A DNA stretch of 64,000 nucleotides, taken from Limnohabitans sp. TEGF004. GTDB taxonomy: Bacteria > Pseudomonadota > Gammaproteobacteria > Burkholderiales > Burkholderiaceae_C. The notes beneath the pieces were generated by a model, which was not told where the DNA came from, did no database searches, and saw only the letters and a program-made list of their open reading frames with translations. The stretch covers positions 1,364,001-1,428,000 of the forward strand of contig NZ_AP027056.1 in assembly GCF_027924965.1 (NCBI RefSeq), written 5' to 3'. The translations under genes were made by a program, and so were the position numbers. Below are positions 1 through 9,443 of this stretch, in pieces; the first letter of the stretch is position 1, and each line of letters opens with the position of its first letter.

Positions 1-359
1 TGTGAGTCTTTCTCACCAAAGATCGCTACCAGAACGTTTGCGCCAGTTACTTCTTTTTTGCCATTGCCTGTGGACTGCACATGCATGATGGCGCGTTGAA
101 TCACGCGCTGAAAACCCAGCGTTGGCTGTGTGTCCACCTCTTCAGTGCCCGACACCTGTGGGGTGTTGTCAGCGATGAAGTTAGAGAGGGACTTACGCAA
201 GTCGTCGATGTTGGCTGAACAAGCACGCAGCACCTCAGCGGCGCTGGGGTTGTCCAGCAAAGCGAGCAGCAAGTGCTCGACGGTGATGAATTCGTGTCGT
301 TGTTGACGGGCCTCGACAAAGGCCATGTGCAAGCTGACTTCTAGTTCTTGGGCAATCAT
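1..359 (-). CDS. clpA: ClpA, ATP-dependent Clp protease ATP-binding subunit (N-terminal part, cut by window edge)
   Basis: About 119 N-terminal residues are present, beginning MIAQELEVSLHMAF. They contain the double Clp-N repeat, with phrases such as EFITVEHLLLALLDN and GANVLVAIFGE that are characteristic of ClpA. This domain docks the adaptor ClpS; the two AAA+ modules that unfold substrates into ClpP lie outside the window. The ATG has a purine-rich GAAGGAAAA ribosome site just upstream. clpS is the upstream neighbour on the same strand, the usual clpS-clpA order. Identification is firm although most of the gene is missing. Confidence 0.93.
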   Translation of the reverse strand, partial: MIAQELEVSLHMAFVEARQQRHEFITVEHLLLALLDNPSAAEVLRACSANIDDLRKSLSNFIADNTPQVSGTEEVDTQPTLGFQRVIQRAIMHVQSTGNGKKEVTGANVLVAIFGEKDS

Positions 360-473
360 GTGTTTTCCTTCGGTGCTTGCATCTGAGATTCAAATGTATA
401 TGGAAACAAAACCCGTTTATTCAATAGGCCTGTTTGTTTAGTGCAAACGATAGGTGCTTTTTTGAACTGAGGC

Positions 474-821
474 TTATTCAATGGGCTCAGCCACGCACTG
501 CAAGGGGTGGCCAGACTTGCGGGCCGCGTCCATCACCTGGTCTACCTTGGTGGCGGCAATGTCTTTGCTGTACACGCCGCACACGCCTTTGCCGTCCAAG
601 TGGATTTGCAACATGATTTGCGTGGCTTGTTCGCGGTCTTTGCTGAAAAACTCTTGCAAGACCATCACCACAAACTCCATGGGCGTGAAATCGTCATTGA
701 GCATCAGCACCTGAAACATCTGCGGCGGCTTGGTGCGCTGCGTGATGCGCTCTAAAACGACCGATCCGCCATCGTCACGGTCGGGCAGTTGGACTTTGGG
801 AGTGGGTTTTTTAGTTGGCAT
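474..821 (-). CDS. clpS: ClpS, N-degron adaptor of ClpAP
   Basis: A 115-residue protein of normal ClpS length. It has a disordered basic N-terminus, then the ClpS core: the [15 protein letters not shown] segment forms the N-degron pocket, followed by the helix with LQEFF and the [17 protein letters not shown] segment. ClpS binds proteins bearing N-terminal Leu, Phe, Trp or Tyr and hands them to ClpA in the cytoplasm. It lies 114 bases upstream of clpA in the same direction. The transferases that make such N-degrons (aat, bpt) are at 46.4-47.9 kb of the same window. Confidence 0.96.
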   Translation of the reverse strand: MPTKKPTPKVQLPDRDDGGSVVLERITQRTKPPQMFQVLMLNDDFTPMEFVVMVLQEFFSKDREQATQIMLQIHLDGKGVCGVYSKDIAATKVDQVMDAARKSGHPLQCVAEPIE

Positions 822-876
822 TAGGTCATTCTATCGAGGCACGAAAGCACTCATGACCTCGGATACAGTCTCACGC

Positions 877-1320
877 ATGAAACGCGCTTTGCTGCCCCTC
901 CTCTTTTCTGGCTTGGCTTTCTCGGCTTTGGCCCAGGACACCCCCCAAACCAACCTGCCCCGCATCAAGCTGCAAGCAGGCATGTTTCAAATCGACACGC
1001 AAGTGGCGCAAACAGAGGCACAGCGTCAGACGGGCCTGATGTTTCGCAAAGAGATGCCGCAACACGAAGGCATGTTGTTTGTGTTTGAGCAAGCCGCCAC
1101 ACAGTGTTTTTGGATGAAAAACACCCTGCTGCCGTTGACTGCTGCTTTTGTGGCGGATGACGGCACCATCGTGAATTTGGCAGACATGAAGCCGCAAACC
1201 ACCGATTCACACTGCTCTGAAAAGCCGGTGCGTTTTGTGCTGGAAATGCACCAAGGCTGGTTTACCAAAAAGGGACTGAACGCTGGCAGCCGCTTGCGTG
1301 GCGTTGTGTTTAAGCCCTGA
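877..1320 (+). CDS. DUF192 family exported protein
   Basis: A 147-residue protein whose in-frame ATG at 877 begins with a signal peptide (MKRALLPLLFSGLAFSALA, cleavage expected before QD). The mature part is a DUF192 domain with the family phrases LMFRKEM, GMLFVFE and CFWMKNTLLPL, then FVADDGTIV. The open frame extends upstream to 730, but that part overlaps clpS on the opposite strand and would hide the signal peptide, so 877 is preferred. DUF192 has no settled function. The gene diverges from clpS and ends before a bidirectional terminator shared with sodB. Confidence 0.88.
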   Translation: MKRALLPLLFSGLAFSALAQDTPQTNLPRIKLQAGMFQIDTQVAQTEAQRQTGLMFRKEMPQHEGMLFVFEQAATQCFWMKNTLLPLTAAFVADDGTIVNLADMKPQTTDSHCSEKPVRFVLEMHQGWFTKKGLNAGSRLRGVVFKP

Positions 1321-1340
1321 ACGCTTGCGCCCGCCCACAA

Positions 1341-1368
1341 AAAAGCCGCCTATCCAGGCGGCTTTTTG
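1341..1368. terminator. Bidirectional Rho-independent terminator
   Basis: A perfect GCCGCC/GGCGGC hairpin with a 6-base loop, flanked by A-runs on the left and T-runs on the right. It lies between the convergent DUF192 gene and sodB and can serve both. Confidence 0.85.
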
Positions 1369-1408
1369 ACATTTCAACGGGCCTCACAGCCCGCCAAAAC
1401 AAGCTGAA

Positions 1409-1990
1409 TTAAGCGAAATTGCTTTCAGCAAAAGACCAGTTCACCAAGTGGTCGAGGAAAGTCTCAACGAACTTAGGACGCATATTGCGGTAGTCGATGT
1501 AGTAGGCGTGTTCCCATACGTCCACGGTCAACAAGGCTTTGTCGCCAGTGGTCAACGGAGTGCCGGCAGCGCCCATGTTGACGATGTCCACAGAACCGTC
1601 GGCCTTTTTGACCAACCATGTCCAGCCAGAACCAAAGTTGCCCACGGCGCTCTTGACGAAGGCTTCTTTGAATGCAGCGTAGCTGCCGAATTTGGCGTTG
1701 ATGGCTGCAGCCAATGCACCTGTGGGTTCGCCGCCGCCTTGTGGCTTCATGCAATTCCAAAAGAAGGTGTGGTTCCAGATTTGGGCTGAGTTGTTGTAAA
1801 CACCGCCGCTGGACTTCTTGATGATTTCTTCCAGGGCCATGCCTTCAAACTCGGTACCTTTTTGCAGGTTGTTCAAGTTCACAACGTAGGCGTTGTGGTG
1901 CTTGCCATGGTGAAACTCGAGAGTTTCTTGGCTGTAGTGAGGGGCCAATGCATCGATGGCGTAAGGCAGTGCGGGGAGCGTGTGTTCCAT
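1409..1990 (-). CDS. sodB: Superoxide dismutase, iron type
   Basis: A 193-residue cytoplasmic superoxide dismutase. Metal ligands are visible as His27 (in FHHGKHH), His74 (in NHTFFW), Asp157 and His161 (in [13 protein letters not shown]). The NHTFFWNCM phrase and the [10 protein letters not shown] loop fit the Fe-type of the Fe/Mn family. It has no signal peptide. Located just downstream of xseA on the same strand and convergent with the DUF192 gene, with a terminator between. Metal choice is inferred from sequence style only. Confidence 0.95.
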   Translation of the reverse strand: MEHTLPALPYAIDALAPHYSQETLEFHHGKHHNAYVVNLNNLQKGTEFEGMALEEIIKKSSGGVYNNSAQIWNHTFFWNCMKPQGGGEPTGALAAAINAKFGSYAAFKEAFVKSAVGNFGSGWTWLVKKADGSVDIVNMGAAGTPLTTGDKALLTVDVWEHAYYIDYRNMRPKFVETFLDHLVNWSFAESNFA

Positions 1991-2025
1991 GAAGTCCTCT
2001 TGTGTAAAAACGTGAATTGTAAAAA

Positions 2026-3309
2026 CTAAATGCGTGTGGGTGCAGCAACCCGTAATTCAACCACGCCATCGGCAAGGGTTGCATCCAAAGCTTGGCCTTC
2101 TGAGGTCTGCGCCACCGAGGTGATGGCTTGGCCATCGGCATCGCTGAGCCACGCAAAACCACGTTGCAGCACCAATTTGGGGTCAAGCAGTTCCAGGCGC
2201 AACGCCGCGCGGTGCAAGCGTTCGCGGGCTGTGGCGGGGGTTTGCTGCACGCCACGGGCTAGGCCGCTGGTGAGTGTGGCCAGTTCGTTGTGGCAGCGTT
2301 GGGTGCGAGTTTGCACGGCTTGGCCCAGACGCTGCTGCAGGCGCAAGAGCTGCATTTTTTCAGTACTCAGACCTTCAGACGGGCGGCCCAAACGGGCTTG
2401 GGCGCGGTCTAGGCGTTGCTCTTGGGTGTCAAGCTGGCGGTGCGCGATGGTTTGCAGGGCATTGCCCCACAGCTGCAGGTTGGACAACAACTCCGCGTGC
2501 GGCACCGCGCACATTTCGGCGGCAGCGGTGGGCGTAGGAGCACGCAGGTCGGCGCAGAAATCGGCAATGGTGAAGTCGGTTTCGTGCCCCACGCCGCTGA
2601 TGATCGGCACAGGGCTGCTGACGATGGCTCTTGCCAAGTTTTCGTCGTTGAAAGCCCAGAGGTCTTCCATCGAACCGCCGCCACGCACCAGCAAGATGAC
2701 GTCGATGTTGGGCTGCTGGCTGAGCTGCTGCAAGGCTTGCACCAAGGTGGGCGGCGCATCTGGACCTTGTACCAAGGACGGCGCAAGCACCACAGGGATG
2801 TGTGGCACACGGCGTTGCAAGGCCGTGGCCACATCATGCAAGGCTGCGGCGCCCAGTGAGGTGACCACACCAATGCCACGCGGCATGGTTTTGAGGGGAC
2901 GTTTGCGCTCGGCGTCAAACAGGCCTTCGGCTTCGAGCTTGGCTTTGAGTTTTAAAAACTGCTCAAACCACGCGCCCTGCCCCGCACGGCGCATGTGTTC
3001 GACCACCATTTGCAGCTCACCACGTGGCTCATATACACCCAAACGGCCCTTGATTTCGACCAGTTCGCCGTCCACAGGACGAAAGTCGAGCATTTGGGCG
3101 GCACGTTTGAACATGGCGCAACGCAGCTGCCCGCTTGCGTCCTTGAGAGTGAAGTAGCAATGCCCGCTGGCCGCGCGTGTGAAGCCAGAAATCTCGCCCC
3201 GAACAGCCACGGGGTTAAAACGACTGTCCAAGACGTCAGCAACGGCGCGGCACAGGGCACCAACTGCCCAAATGCGTGGCGCCAAACCTAGCGATTCCGA
3301 GGGTTGCAT
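2026..3309 (-). CDS. xseA: Exodeoxyribonuclease VII large subunit
   Basis: About 427 residues from the ATG at 3309, which has GGATGAG about 5 bases upstream. A GTG at 3324 is a possible alternative adding five residues. The N-terminal OB-fold ([26 protein letters not shown]) binds single-stranded DNA. The central catalytic domain shows [26 protein letters not shown] and [22 protein letters not shown] pieces, followed by the long helical region that binds XseB. The enzyme degrades single-stranded DNA in repair. No xseB is adjacent. A DnaA-box-like site overlaps its start. Confidence 0.95.
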   Translation of the reverse strand: MQPSESLGLAPRIWAVGALCRAVADVLDSRFNPVAVRGEISGFTRAASGHCYFTLKDASGQLRCAMFKRAAQMLDFRPVDGELVEIKGRLGVYEPRGELQMVVEHMRRAGQGAWFEQFLKLKAKLEAEGLFDAERKRPLKTMPRGIGVVTSLGAAALHDVATALQRRVPHIPVVLAPSLVQGPDAPPTLVQALQQLSQQPNIDVILLVRGGGSMEDLWAFNDENLARAIVSSPVPIISGVGHETDFTIADFCADLRAPTPTAAAEMCAVPHAELLSNLQLWGNALQTIAHRQLDTQEQRLDRAQARLGRPSEGLSTEKMQLLRLQQRLGQAVQTRTQRCHNELATLTSGLARGVQQTPATARERLHRAALRLELLDPKLVLQRGFAWLSDADGQAITSVAQTSEGQALDATLADGVVELRVAAPTRI

Positions 3310-3316
3310 TGAAGAC

Positions 3317-3513
3317 TCATCCACAAAAAATATTTCCAGATCGTTTTAAACAATAAACTGAGAAAATCACCAACCTGCGTAGCAAGTCTTTGATTTAAAA
3401 GAGATTTTTAACGCCCATTTTTCGATCATTTTGTTGAATCGCCCCATTCATGCGGCATCTGAGGGGGGGTAGCAAAGCTTATCCCCAAAGTTATCCACAG
3501 ATCATGTGGATGG
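3317..3513. promoter_or_regulatory. Cluster of DnaA-box-like sites between xseA and exbB
   Basis: Direct reading gives TTATCCACA (3491-3499, exact consensus), TTATCCCCA (3479-3487, one mismatch), TCATCCACA (3317-3325, one mismatch) and, on the opposite strand, TGTGGATGG (3505-3513, two mismatches). The first two are 12 bases apart in the same orientation. The stretch between 3325 and 3440 is AT-rich. No dnaA, dnaN, rpmH or gyrB is nearby, so a chromosomal origin is not indicated; regulation of the flanking genes by DnaA is the simpler reading. Confidence 0.5.
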
Positions 3514-3530
3514 GCCGCTAGGCCATAATT
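3498..3530 (+). promoter_or_regulatory. Putative promoter of the exbB-lpxK operon
   Basis: GGCCATAATT carries a CATAAT -10 element at 3524-3529. Transcription would begin near 3536, which excludes the upstream TTG at 3529 as start codon and fits initiation at 3562. The DnaA-box-like sites lie at the expected -35 position and upstream. No strong -35 hexamer is seen. Confidence 0.4.
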
Positions 3531-3561
3531 GGCACACACAAAATTCTCTGGAGTGTTGGCT

Positions 3562-4188
3562 TTGTTCACCATCATACAAGCGGCTGGCTGGCCGATTTGG
3601 CCCCTTTTGATCTGCTCTGTCGTGGCATTGGCCTTGGTCATCGAACGCATGATGAGCCTTCGCCCCCACCTGGTGGCCCCTGAAGGCTTGCTGGAGCAAG
3701 CGCTCAAAGCCTCCCACGACAACCTGCCATCGGAAGAAGCCATGCAGCAGTTGCACGACCACTCTGTGTTGGGCCGCATTTTGGCTTCTGGCTTGCACGC
3801 CATGAAAGACGAGCCGCTGATCAGCGCCGAAGACTTGCGCTCCAGCATGGAATCTGCTGGCCGCAAAGCAGCGCATGAGTTGGAAAAGCATTTGGTGGCC
3901 TTGGCCACTATTGCTTCAGCCGCGCCACTCTTGGGTTTGCTGGGCACAGTCATTGGCATGATTGATATTTTTGGCTCGCAAGCCCCAGGCACCAGCAACC
4001 CCGTGCAACTGGCACAGGGCATTTCGATTGCGCTGTACAACACGGCATTTGGTTTGATCATTGCCATTCCCGCCTTGATGTTCTGGCGCTACCTGCGTGG
4101 CAGTGTCGATGCGTATGTGCTGGGCTTTGAGCTGGATGCCGAGCGCTTTATGCGCCACTTGCTCGCCATGCGCGCACGTTTGAAATAA
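3562..4188 (+). CDS. exbB: MotA/TolQ/ExbB-family proton channel protein
   Basis: About 208 residues starting FTIIQAAGWPIWPLL, the usual N-terminus in this lineage. The TTG at 3562 is chosen because CTGGAG lies 8 bases upstream and the -10 element overlaps the earlier TTG. Three membrane segments are visible: around residues 5-27, then two C-terminal hairpin helices (ASAAPLLGLLGTVIGMIDIF and LYNTAFGLIIAIPALMF). With ExbD it makes the inner-membrane proton-driven motor that energises TonB or Tol. It is first in an operon with exbD, lpxK, kdsB and adk. tonB/tolA partners are not in the window. Confidence 0.9.
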   Translation: MFTIIQAAGWPIWPLLICSVVALALVIERMMSLRPHLVAPEGLLEQALKASHDNLPSEEAMQQLHDHSVLGRILASGLHAMKDEPLISAEDLRSSMESAGRKAAHELEKHLVALATIASAAPLLGLLGTVIGMIDIFGSQAPGTSNPVQLAQGISIALYNTAFGLIIAIPALMFWRYLRGSVDAYVLGFELDAERFMRHLLAMRARLK

Positions 4189-4201
4189 CCGGCGCCACAC
4201 C

Positions 4202-4633
4202 ATGGCCATGAAATTTCATCGCGAGAAAAGCCCCGAACCCGAGATCAACCTGATCCCGTTCATCGACATTTTGTTGGTGGTGGTGATTTTCTTGATGCTC
4301 TCCACGACTTACAGCAAATTCACCGAGTTGCAGCTGAATTTACCCGTGGCCGATGCCGCAGCACCGCAAGAGCGACCGCATGAGGTGGTGGTGTCCATCA
4401 ACAGCGAAGGCCAGTTCAGCGTGAACCGCAACTTGGTCAACACCCGCGATGTACAAGGCCTGAGCCAAGCGCTGGCCCAAGCCACCCAAAGCATGGACAG
4501 CCCTATGATCATCATCAGTGCTGACGCACAAGCCAGCCACCAATCGGTGATGATGGTGATGGAGGCGGCTCGCCGCAATGGTTTGAACCAACTCACCTTC
4601 GCTGCCCAGTCGTCCGGCGGCAAAGCCGACTGA
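4202..4633 (+). CDS. exbD: ExbD/TolR-family biopolymer transport protein
   Basis: A 143-residue protein with a short cytoplasmic N-terminus, one membrane helix (EINLIPFIDILLVVVIFLML, containing the conserved proton-carrying Asp) and a periplasmic domain. It partners the ExbB-like protein immediately upstream, 13 bases away. A second in-frame ATG at 4208 could be the start. ExbD rather than TolR is inferred because tolA, tolB and pal are absent nearby; the family-level call is firm. Confidence 0.92.
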   Translation: MAMKFHREKSPEPEINLIPFIDILLVVVIFLMLSTTYSKFTELQLNLPVADAAAPQERPHEVVVSINSEGQFSVNRNLVNTRDVQGLSQALAQATQSMDSPMIIISADAQASHQSVMMVMEAARRNGLNQLTFAAQSSGGKAD

Positions 4634-4637
4634 CGCC

Positions 4638-5753
4638 ATGAGCGGCGACCGCAGTACGACTGAGACAGCCCCAACTTTGAGGCAAACACTAAAGCAGACG
4701 CTGAGCCAAGCTTTGATGCACGCTTGGAACGGTCATGGTGCTGATCGCTCGAATGCATTGGGCCAAGTGTTGGTCTTTTTTTTACTCCCCATCAGTTGGT
4801 TGTTTGCAGGTCTTGTGGCGATTCGCCGCAGGCTTTATCAACACGGTTTTTACAAACAGACCACCTTGCCCGTGCCCGTCATCGTGGTGGGCAATGTGAT
4901 GGTGGGAGGCGTGGGCAAAACACCCATCACCATGGCCTTGGTCAACCACTTGAAAGCGCAAGGCTTGCGCGTGGGCGTGTTGTCCCGCGGCTATGGCCGC
5001 AAAACATCCAGCACGCTGGCTGTGTCACCTAAAAGCCAATTACAGAACGTGGGCGATGAGCCTTTGCTGATTGCCCGCAGCTGCCAAGTGCCCGTGTTTG
5101 TAGGCAACAGCCGTGTGGATGCAGGTCGAGCGCTGTTGAGTTTGCACCGCGATGTGCAAGTGCTGGTATGTGACGATGGCCTGCAACACTGGCCCTTGGC
5201 CCGCGACCTAGAGCTGTGCGTGTTTGACGAACGCGGCGTGGGCAACGGCCACTTATTACCCGCTGGCCCGCTGCGCGAGACGTGGCCGCGCCAAGCGCTG
5301 AGCCCCAATGTGCCTTGCTGGGTCTTGAGAACATCAGGCGAAGCAGGCCCGAACGAATTTGCTGTGCAGCGCCATTTGGCTGACTATGCGCTGCAAGCCG
5401 ATGGCACCCAACGCTCGTTCAGCAGCTGGTGGGACACGCCCGTGCAAGCCTTGGCGGGCATTGCCAAGCCTGAGGTGTTTTTTGCCATGCTGCGCGAACA
5501 AGGCATGAATGTGGCGCATACCCAAGCCTTGCCCGACCACGCGGATCTACAAGCTTTGCACATCGACACCTCACAAGGCGATGTGCTCTGCACCGAAAAA
5601 GATGCGGTCAAACTCTGGGCACATCACCCACAAGCGTGGGCTGTGCCGCTACACACCACCTTACCCCCCGAACTCTTGGCCGCGATTGACGCGCACCTCG
5701 CAGCCGTACAACACGCAAAGTTATCATCACCCCATGGACACCAAACTGCTTGA
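4638..5753 (+). CDS. lpxK: Tetraacyldisaccharide 4'-kinase (lipid A synthesis)
   Basis: 371 residues. LpxK phosphorylates the 4' position of the lipid A disaccharide at the cytoplasmic face of the inner membrane. An N-terminal membrane helix (about 43-63) precedes the Walker A motif GGVGKTP (about 90-96), then SRGYGRK, the VGDEPLLIA phrase and [15 protein letters not shown]. The protein carries about 25 residues before the commonly seen MHAW start (ATG at 4716), so the start is uncertain; 4638 is kept because it follows exbD by only 4 bases. Its end overlaps the next gene by 20 bases. Confidence 0.95.
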   Translation: MSGDRSTTETAPTLRQTLKQTLSQALMHAWNGHGADRSNALGQVLVFFLLPISWLFAGLVAIRRRLYQHGFYKQTTLPVPVIVVGNVMVGGVGKTPITMALVNHLKAQGLRVGVLSRGYGRKTSSTLAVSPKSQLQNVGDEPLLIARSCQVPVFVGNSRVDAGRALLSLHRDVQVLVCDDGLQHWPLARDLELCVFDERGVGNGHLLPAGPLRETWPRQALSPNVPCWVLRTSGEAGPNEFAVQRHLADYALQADGTQRSFSSWWDTPVQALAGIAKPEVFFAMLREQGMNVAHTQALPDHADLQALHIDTSQGDVLCTEKDAVKLWAHHPQAWAVPLHTTLPPELLAAIDAHLAAVQHAKLSSPHGHQTA

Positions 5754-5916
5754 ACTCTTGGTCTGCCCCGTGACCAAAGGCCCCCTTGAATACAAACGCG
5801 ACACGCAAGAGCTCATCTCACGCAGCGCGCGCTTGGCTTACCCCGTGCGCGACGGCATTCCTGTGTTGCTCGAAAACGAAGCCCGCCCCCTGACCGACGC
5901 CGAGCTGGAAGCCTAA
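5734..5916 (+). CDS. Trm112-like / UPF0434 small protein
   Basis: A 60-residue protein beginning [18 protein letters not shown], the hallmark of the Trm112/UPF0434 family. Only one of the zinc-site cysteines (CPVTKG) is present here, as in many proteobacterial members; it continues [20 protein letters not shown]. It overlaps the lpxK end by 20 bases and its stop abuts the kdsB start, so it is translationally coupled. The lpxK-UPF0434-kdsB order is widespread. The cellular role in bacteria is not established. Confidence 0.9.
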   Translation: MDTKLLELLVCPVTKGPLEYKRDTQELISRSARLAYPVRDGIPVLLENEARPLTDAELEA

Positions 5917-6678
5917 ATGTCGTTTTGCGTTCTCATTCCAGCGCGCATGGCGTCATCGCGTTTGCCTGACAAACCACTCGCCGACATTGCCGGTTTGCCC
6001 ATGGTGGTTCGCGTGGCGCAACGCGCCAAACAGTCTGCCGCATCACGCGTGGTGGTGGCGGCTGACGACGCCCGCATCGTGGCTGCCTGCCAAGCGCATG
6101 GCATTGATGCCGTGTTGACCCGCACCGACCATCCTTCTGGCAGCGACCGTTTGGCCGAAGCCTGCGACTTGCTGGGCCTGCAAGACACCGATGTGGTGGT
6201 GAACGTGCAAGGCGATGAGCCCCTGATTGACCCCGCTTCGATTGACGCCGCCGCCCAGCTGCTGCAAACACGCAGCGACTGCAGCATGAGCACCCTCGCC
6301 CACGCCATTGAGAGCGTGGAAGACTTTGCCAACCCCAATGTGGTGAAAGTGGTGCTCGATGCCCGCAACACCGCGCTGTACTTCAGTCGTGCACCGATTG
6401 CTTGGTGGCGTGATGGATTCGCGCAAGGTATCACCACACTCCCAAGTCCCGCGCCGCTGCGCCATGTGGGCCTGTATGGCTACCGCGTCGGCTTTTTGCG
6501 CGAGTTCCCCAAACTGGCGCAAGCGCCGATTGAGGTGACCGAGTCGCTCGAACAGCTGCGTGCCATGTGGCACGGTCACCGCATTGCGGTGCACATCACC
6601 GACCATTCCCCAGGCCCCGGCGTGGACACGCCCGAAGATTTGGCGCGTGTGCGTGCGCTGCTAAGCCAAGCAGCGTAA
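5917..6678 (+). CDS. kdsB: CMP-KDO synthetase (3-deoxy-manno-octulosonate cytidylyltransferase)
   Basis: 253 residues, normal for KdsB. The nucleotide-binding N-terminus reads [18 protein letters not shown], followed by the [13 protein letters not shown] and [11 protein letters not shown] motifs of this cytidylyltransferase family. It activates KDO with CTP for transfer to lipid A. The ATG directly follows the stop of the preceding small gene, so it belongs to the lpxK operon. Confidence 0.96.
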   Translation: MSFCVLIPARMASSRLPDKPLADIAGLPMVVRVAQRAKQSAASRVVVAADDARIVAACQAHGIDAVLTRTDHPSGSDRLAEACDLLGLQDTDVVVNVQGDEPLIDPASIDAAAQLLQTRSDCSMSTLAHAIESVEDFANPNVVKVVLDARNTALYFSRAPIAWWRDGFAQGITTLPSPAPLRHVGLYGYRVGFLREFPKLAQAPIEVTESLEQLRAMWHGHRIAVHITDHSPGPGVDTPEDLARVRALLSQAA

Positions 6679-6714
6679 GGGTTTCGAAGGGAAGCCCGTG
6701 ATATCCTCGAGTAA

Positions 6715-7401
<687 letters not shown>

Positions 7402-7428
7402 TTCGCGTCGAGCATCACGCTTGTAAAG

Positions 7429-7456
7429 AAAAGCCGCTCTGTCGAGCGGCTTTTTT
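7429..7456. terminator. Rho-independent terminator after adk
   Basis: A perfect AAGCCGCTC/GAGCGGCTT hairpin with a 4-base loop followed by six T. The A-run on the left also lets it serve the convergent asparaginase gene. Confidence 0.88.
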
Positions 7457-7474
7457 GTTGGCGACTTGTTTTGA

Positions 7475-8380
7475 CTATGTTTGCTGCGCCACAAGATGCA
7501 TCAACAAAGCCACGCGAGCCTGCACAGCCGTCAAGCCCCCCGCATGTGGTAACACATCAACCTCACGCGACTGCACACCGCCCTGAGCACAGCGCGACGC
7601 ACGCAACACCTGCGCACCCTGCTTTTGCGCGTCCAGCAAAGCAGCTTCTAAGTCGTGGTGCAAGGTGCCATTGCCCGTGCCAGCCACCACCCAACCCTGC
7701 GGCGCATCGTGTGCCGTCAGCGCGCGTACCAAGCGGCCATCGGCGCCTGTATGGTTGAACACCAGCTCCACACGCGGCCAGTGCTGGCAAGCCACCACCT
7801 GCGCCACGCTAGGCACACGTAACACGGCGGGGTGCATCACACCCGCTTGCGAGGTGAATGGGTTGCGCTGGTGGCTATGACTTTTTTGCACAGCATTGCC
7901 CGCATGCACTTGGCCTGCGCACACCACCGACACACCTGATGCCGCGGGCTGTTGCACCCAAGTTAAAGCGTCTTTGAGGTTGCCGGGGCCATCGCTGTCA
8001 GGCGCATTGGCGGGCAACATGGCGCAGGTGATGGCCACGGGCTTGGTGGGCTGCAAGACGGCTTGCAAAAAGTAGGCGGTTTCTTCAAGTGTGTCAGTGC
8101 CGTGGGTGATGACCACGCCTTGCACATCGTCTTGTTCTGAGTAGTGCGACACACGAGCCAACAGGCTTTGCCACACCGCAAAAGACATGTCTTTGCTGTC
8201 GATTTGGGCCACTTGTTCGCTCAACAGCTCAACGCCATCATGGGCAACGCCTTGCAATAAATCAGCCACGGCCACTTGGCCAGCCGTGTAGGTTTGAGGC
8301 TTGGCGGCATCGCTTGCCAAGCCCGCAATCGTCCCGCCTGTGGCTAAAACAACGATTTTTTTAGTTTTTTTTGCATTCAT
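7475..8380 (-). CDS. L-asparaginase (type I/II family)
   Basis: 301 residues. The N-terminus carries VVLATGGTIAG with the nucleophile Thr17, and the second signature is VVITHGTDTLEETAYFLQ with the catalytic Thr-Asp pair; AMLPANAPDSDGP follows. No signal peptide is apparent, suggesting a cytoplasmic enzyme that converts asparagine to aspartate and ammonia. It is somewhat shorter than E. coli AnsA/AnsB. It is divergent from lexA, with the two SOS boxes between the two genes. Glutaminase side activity cannot be judged from sequence. Confidence 0.9.
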   Translation of the reverse strand: MNAKKTKKIVVLATGGTIAGLASDAAKPQTYTAGQVAVADLLQGVAHDGVELLSEQVAQIDSKDMSFAVWQSLLARVSHYSEQDDVQGVVITHGTDTLEETAYFLQAVLQPTKPVAITCAMLPANAPDSDGPGNLKDALTWVQQPAASGVSVVCAGQVHAGNAVQKSHSHQRNPFTSQAGVMHPAVLRVPSVAQVVACQHWPRVELVFNHTGADGRLVRALTAHDAPQGWVVAGTGNGTLHHDLEAALLDAQKQGAQVLRASRCAQGGVQSREVDVLPHAGGLTAVQARVALLMHLVAQQT

Positions 8381-8400
8381 AGCTTGCCAAACTCAAAAAG

Positions 8401-8435
8401 CTGGTTAAAAATACAGTTACTGGATGTGTAAACAG
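8401..8435. promoter_or_regulatory. Two tandem LexA (SOS) boxes upstream of lexA
   Basis: Two sites of the form CTGG-N8-ACAG occur at 8401-8416 (CTGGTTAAAAATACAG) and 8420-8435 (CTGGATGTGTAAACAG). Each matches the CTGT-N8-ACAG consensus of beta/gammaproteobacteria except the fourth base. They are 19 bases apart centre to centre, about two helical turns, as in E. coli lexA. They imply autoregulation of lexA and might also touch the divergent asparaginase gene. Confidence 0.85.
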
Positions 8436-8475
8436 TTGCACACCGCAAGACACACATTGTGCAGGAGTCGAACCG

Positions 8476-9132
8476 ATGATTGAAATGCCAAAACTAACCG
8501 CCCGTCAGCAACAGATTCTGGAGCTTATCCAGTCTGCCATTGCCAACACCGGTTCGCCCCCTACTCGTGCAGAAATTGCCGCAGAGCTTGGCTTCAAATC
8601 GGCCAACGCCGCTGAAGAACATTTGCAAGCCTTGGCCCGTAAAGGCGCCATCGAACTGGTGAGCGGCACCTCTCGCGGCATTCGCCTCAAGGGTGGCAAC
8701 CAACGCAGCTACCAAGAAAGCAGTTTCAGCGCTTCGCCCTCAGGCTTCTCTCTGCCGCTCGTGGGCCGAGTCGCTGCTGGCTCACCCATCTTGGCGCAAG
8801 AGCATGTGGACCAAACTTATTTTGTAGAAAGCAGCTTGTTCCAACGCAAGCCCGACTATTTGCTGCGTGTGCGCGGCATGTCCATGCGCGACGCAGGCAT
8901 CATGGACGGCGACTTGTTGGCTGTGCAATCCACACGCGACGCCAAAAACGGCCAAATCGTGGTGGCCCGCTTGGGCGAAGACGTGACTGTTAAGCGCTTT
9001 CGCAAAACCGCCAGCCACATTGAGCTACTCGCAGAAAACCCCGACTTCAAAACCATTGTGGTCGAACCTGGCGAGCCCTTTGAAATTGAAGGTTTGGCCG
9101 TTGGCCTGATCCGTAACACCATGATGATGTAA
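8476..9132 (+). CDS. lexA: LexA, SOS repressor/self-cleaving protease
   Basis: 218 residues. The N-terminal winged helix begins [14 protein letters not shown] and contains [16 protein letters not shown]. The self-cleavage bond is Ala101-Gly102 (GRVAAGSP), and the Ser136 (GMSMRD) and Lys173 (VTVKRF) catalytic dyad is intact. A start at 8485 (MPKL) is equally possible. LexA represses DNA-damage genes until RecA filaments trigger its cleavage. Two SOS boxes precede it and a small unknown gene follows 13 bases downstream. Confidence 0.97.
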   Translation: MIEMPKLTARQQQILELIQSAIANTGSPPTRAEIAAELGFKSANAAEEHLQALARKGAIELVSGTSRGIRLKGGNQRSYQESSFSASPSGFSLPLVGRVAAGSPILAQEHVDQTYFVESSLFQRKPDYLLRVRGMSMRDAGIMDGDLLAVQSTRDAKNGQIVVARLGEDVTVKRFRKTASHIELLAENPDFKTIVVEPGEPFEIEGLAVGLIRNTMMM

Positions 9133-9145
9133 AGAAAGAACGACC

Positions 9146-9382
9146 ATGAGCCTCGCACTTTTTGGCGCTTACCGCCTCCTCAATCCTCTGCAAAATGTGG
9201 TTCGCGGCTTCATGCCCGCACAAGCCCTGCAAAGCACCCGTCGCCCTTTGCCTTTGCGCGTTGCACGCGTGATGGAAGCCCAACACAGCCGTAGCCAAGC
9301 TGGCCGCATGGTCATCTCGGGTCGCATGGCGGATGTGTGTGCCGAACTCGACCGTTTGGCCGAGCTAGAAAACCGTCACTGA
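9146..9382 (+). CDS. Small protein of unknown function downstream of lexA
   Basis: 78 residues, basic, with no membrane segment. It has a central SRSQAGRMVISGRMADVCAE phrase and a C-terminal acidic helix (LDRLAELENRH). An AAAGAAAG purine stretch precedes the ATG 13 bases after lexA, so it is probably cotranscribed with lexA and SOS-controlled. It does not resemble the SulA-like inhibitors found behind lexA in pseudomonads. I do not recognise a family; the codon usage and operon position make it a credible gene. Confidence 0.7.
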   Translation: MSLALFGAYRLLNPLQNVVRGFMPAQALQSTRRPLPLRVARVMEAQHSRSQAGRMVISGRMADVCAELDRLAELENRH

Positions 9383-9443
9383 TATTTGCAATCGGGCTCA
9401 CGCGCCACGCGTGAAGCCCCGTGCTGCAAGGCACAATCGGGGG

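Noticed and set aside
2030..3157. A 375-codon plus-strand frame opposite xseA
   Set aside because: Antisense to all XseA motifs, Cys/Arg/Ser-rich, no homology-like motifs.
3317..3513. Chromosomal replication origin
   Set aside because: DnaA-like boxes exist, but no dnaA/dnaN/gyrB/rpmH neighbours and no clear unwinding element with repeats; regulation or titration is simpler.
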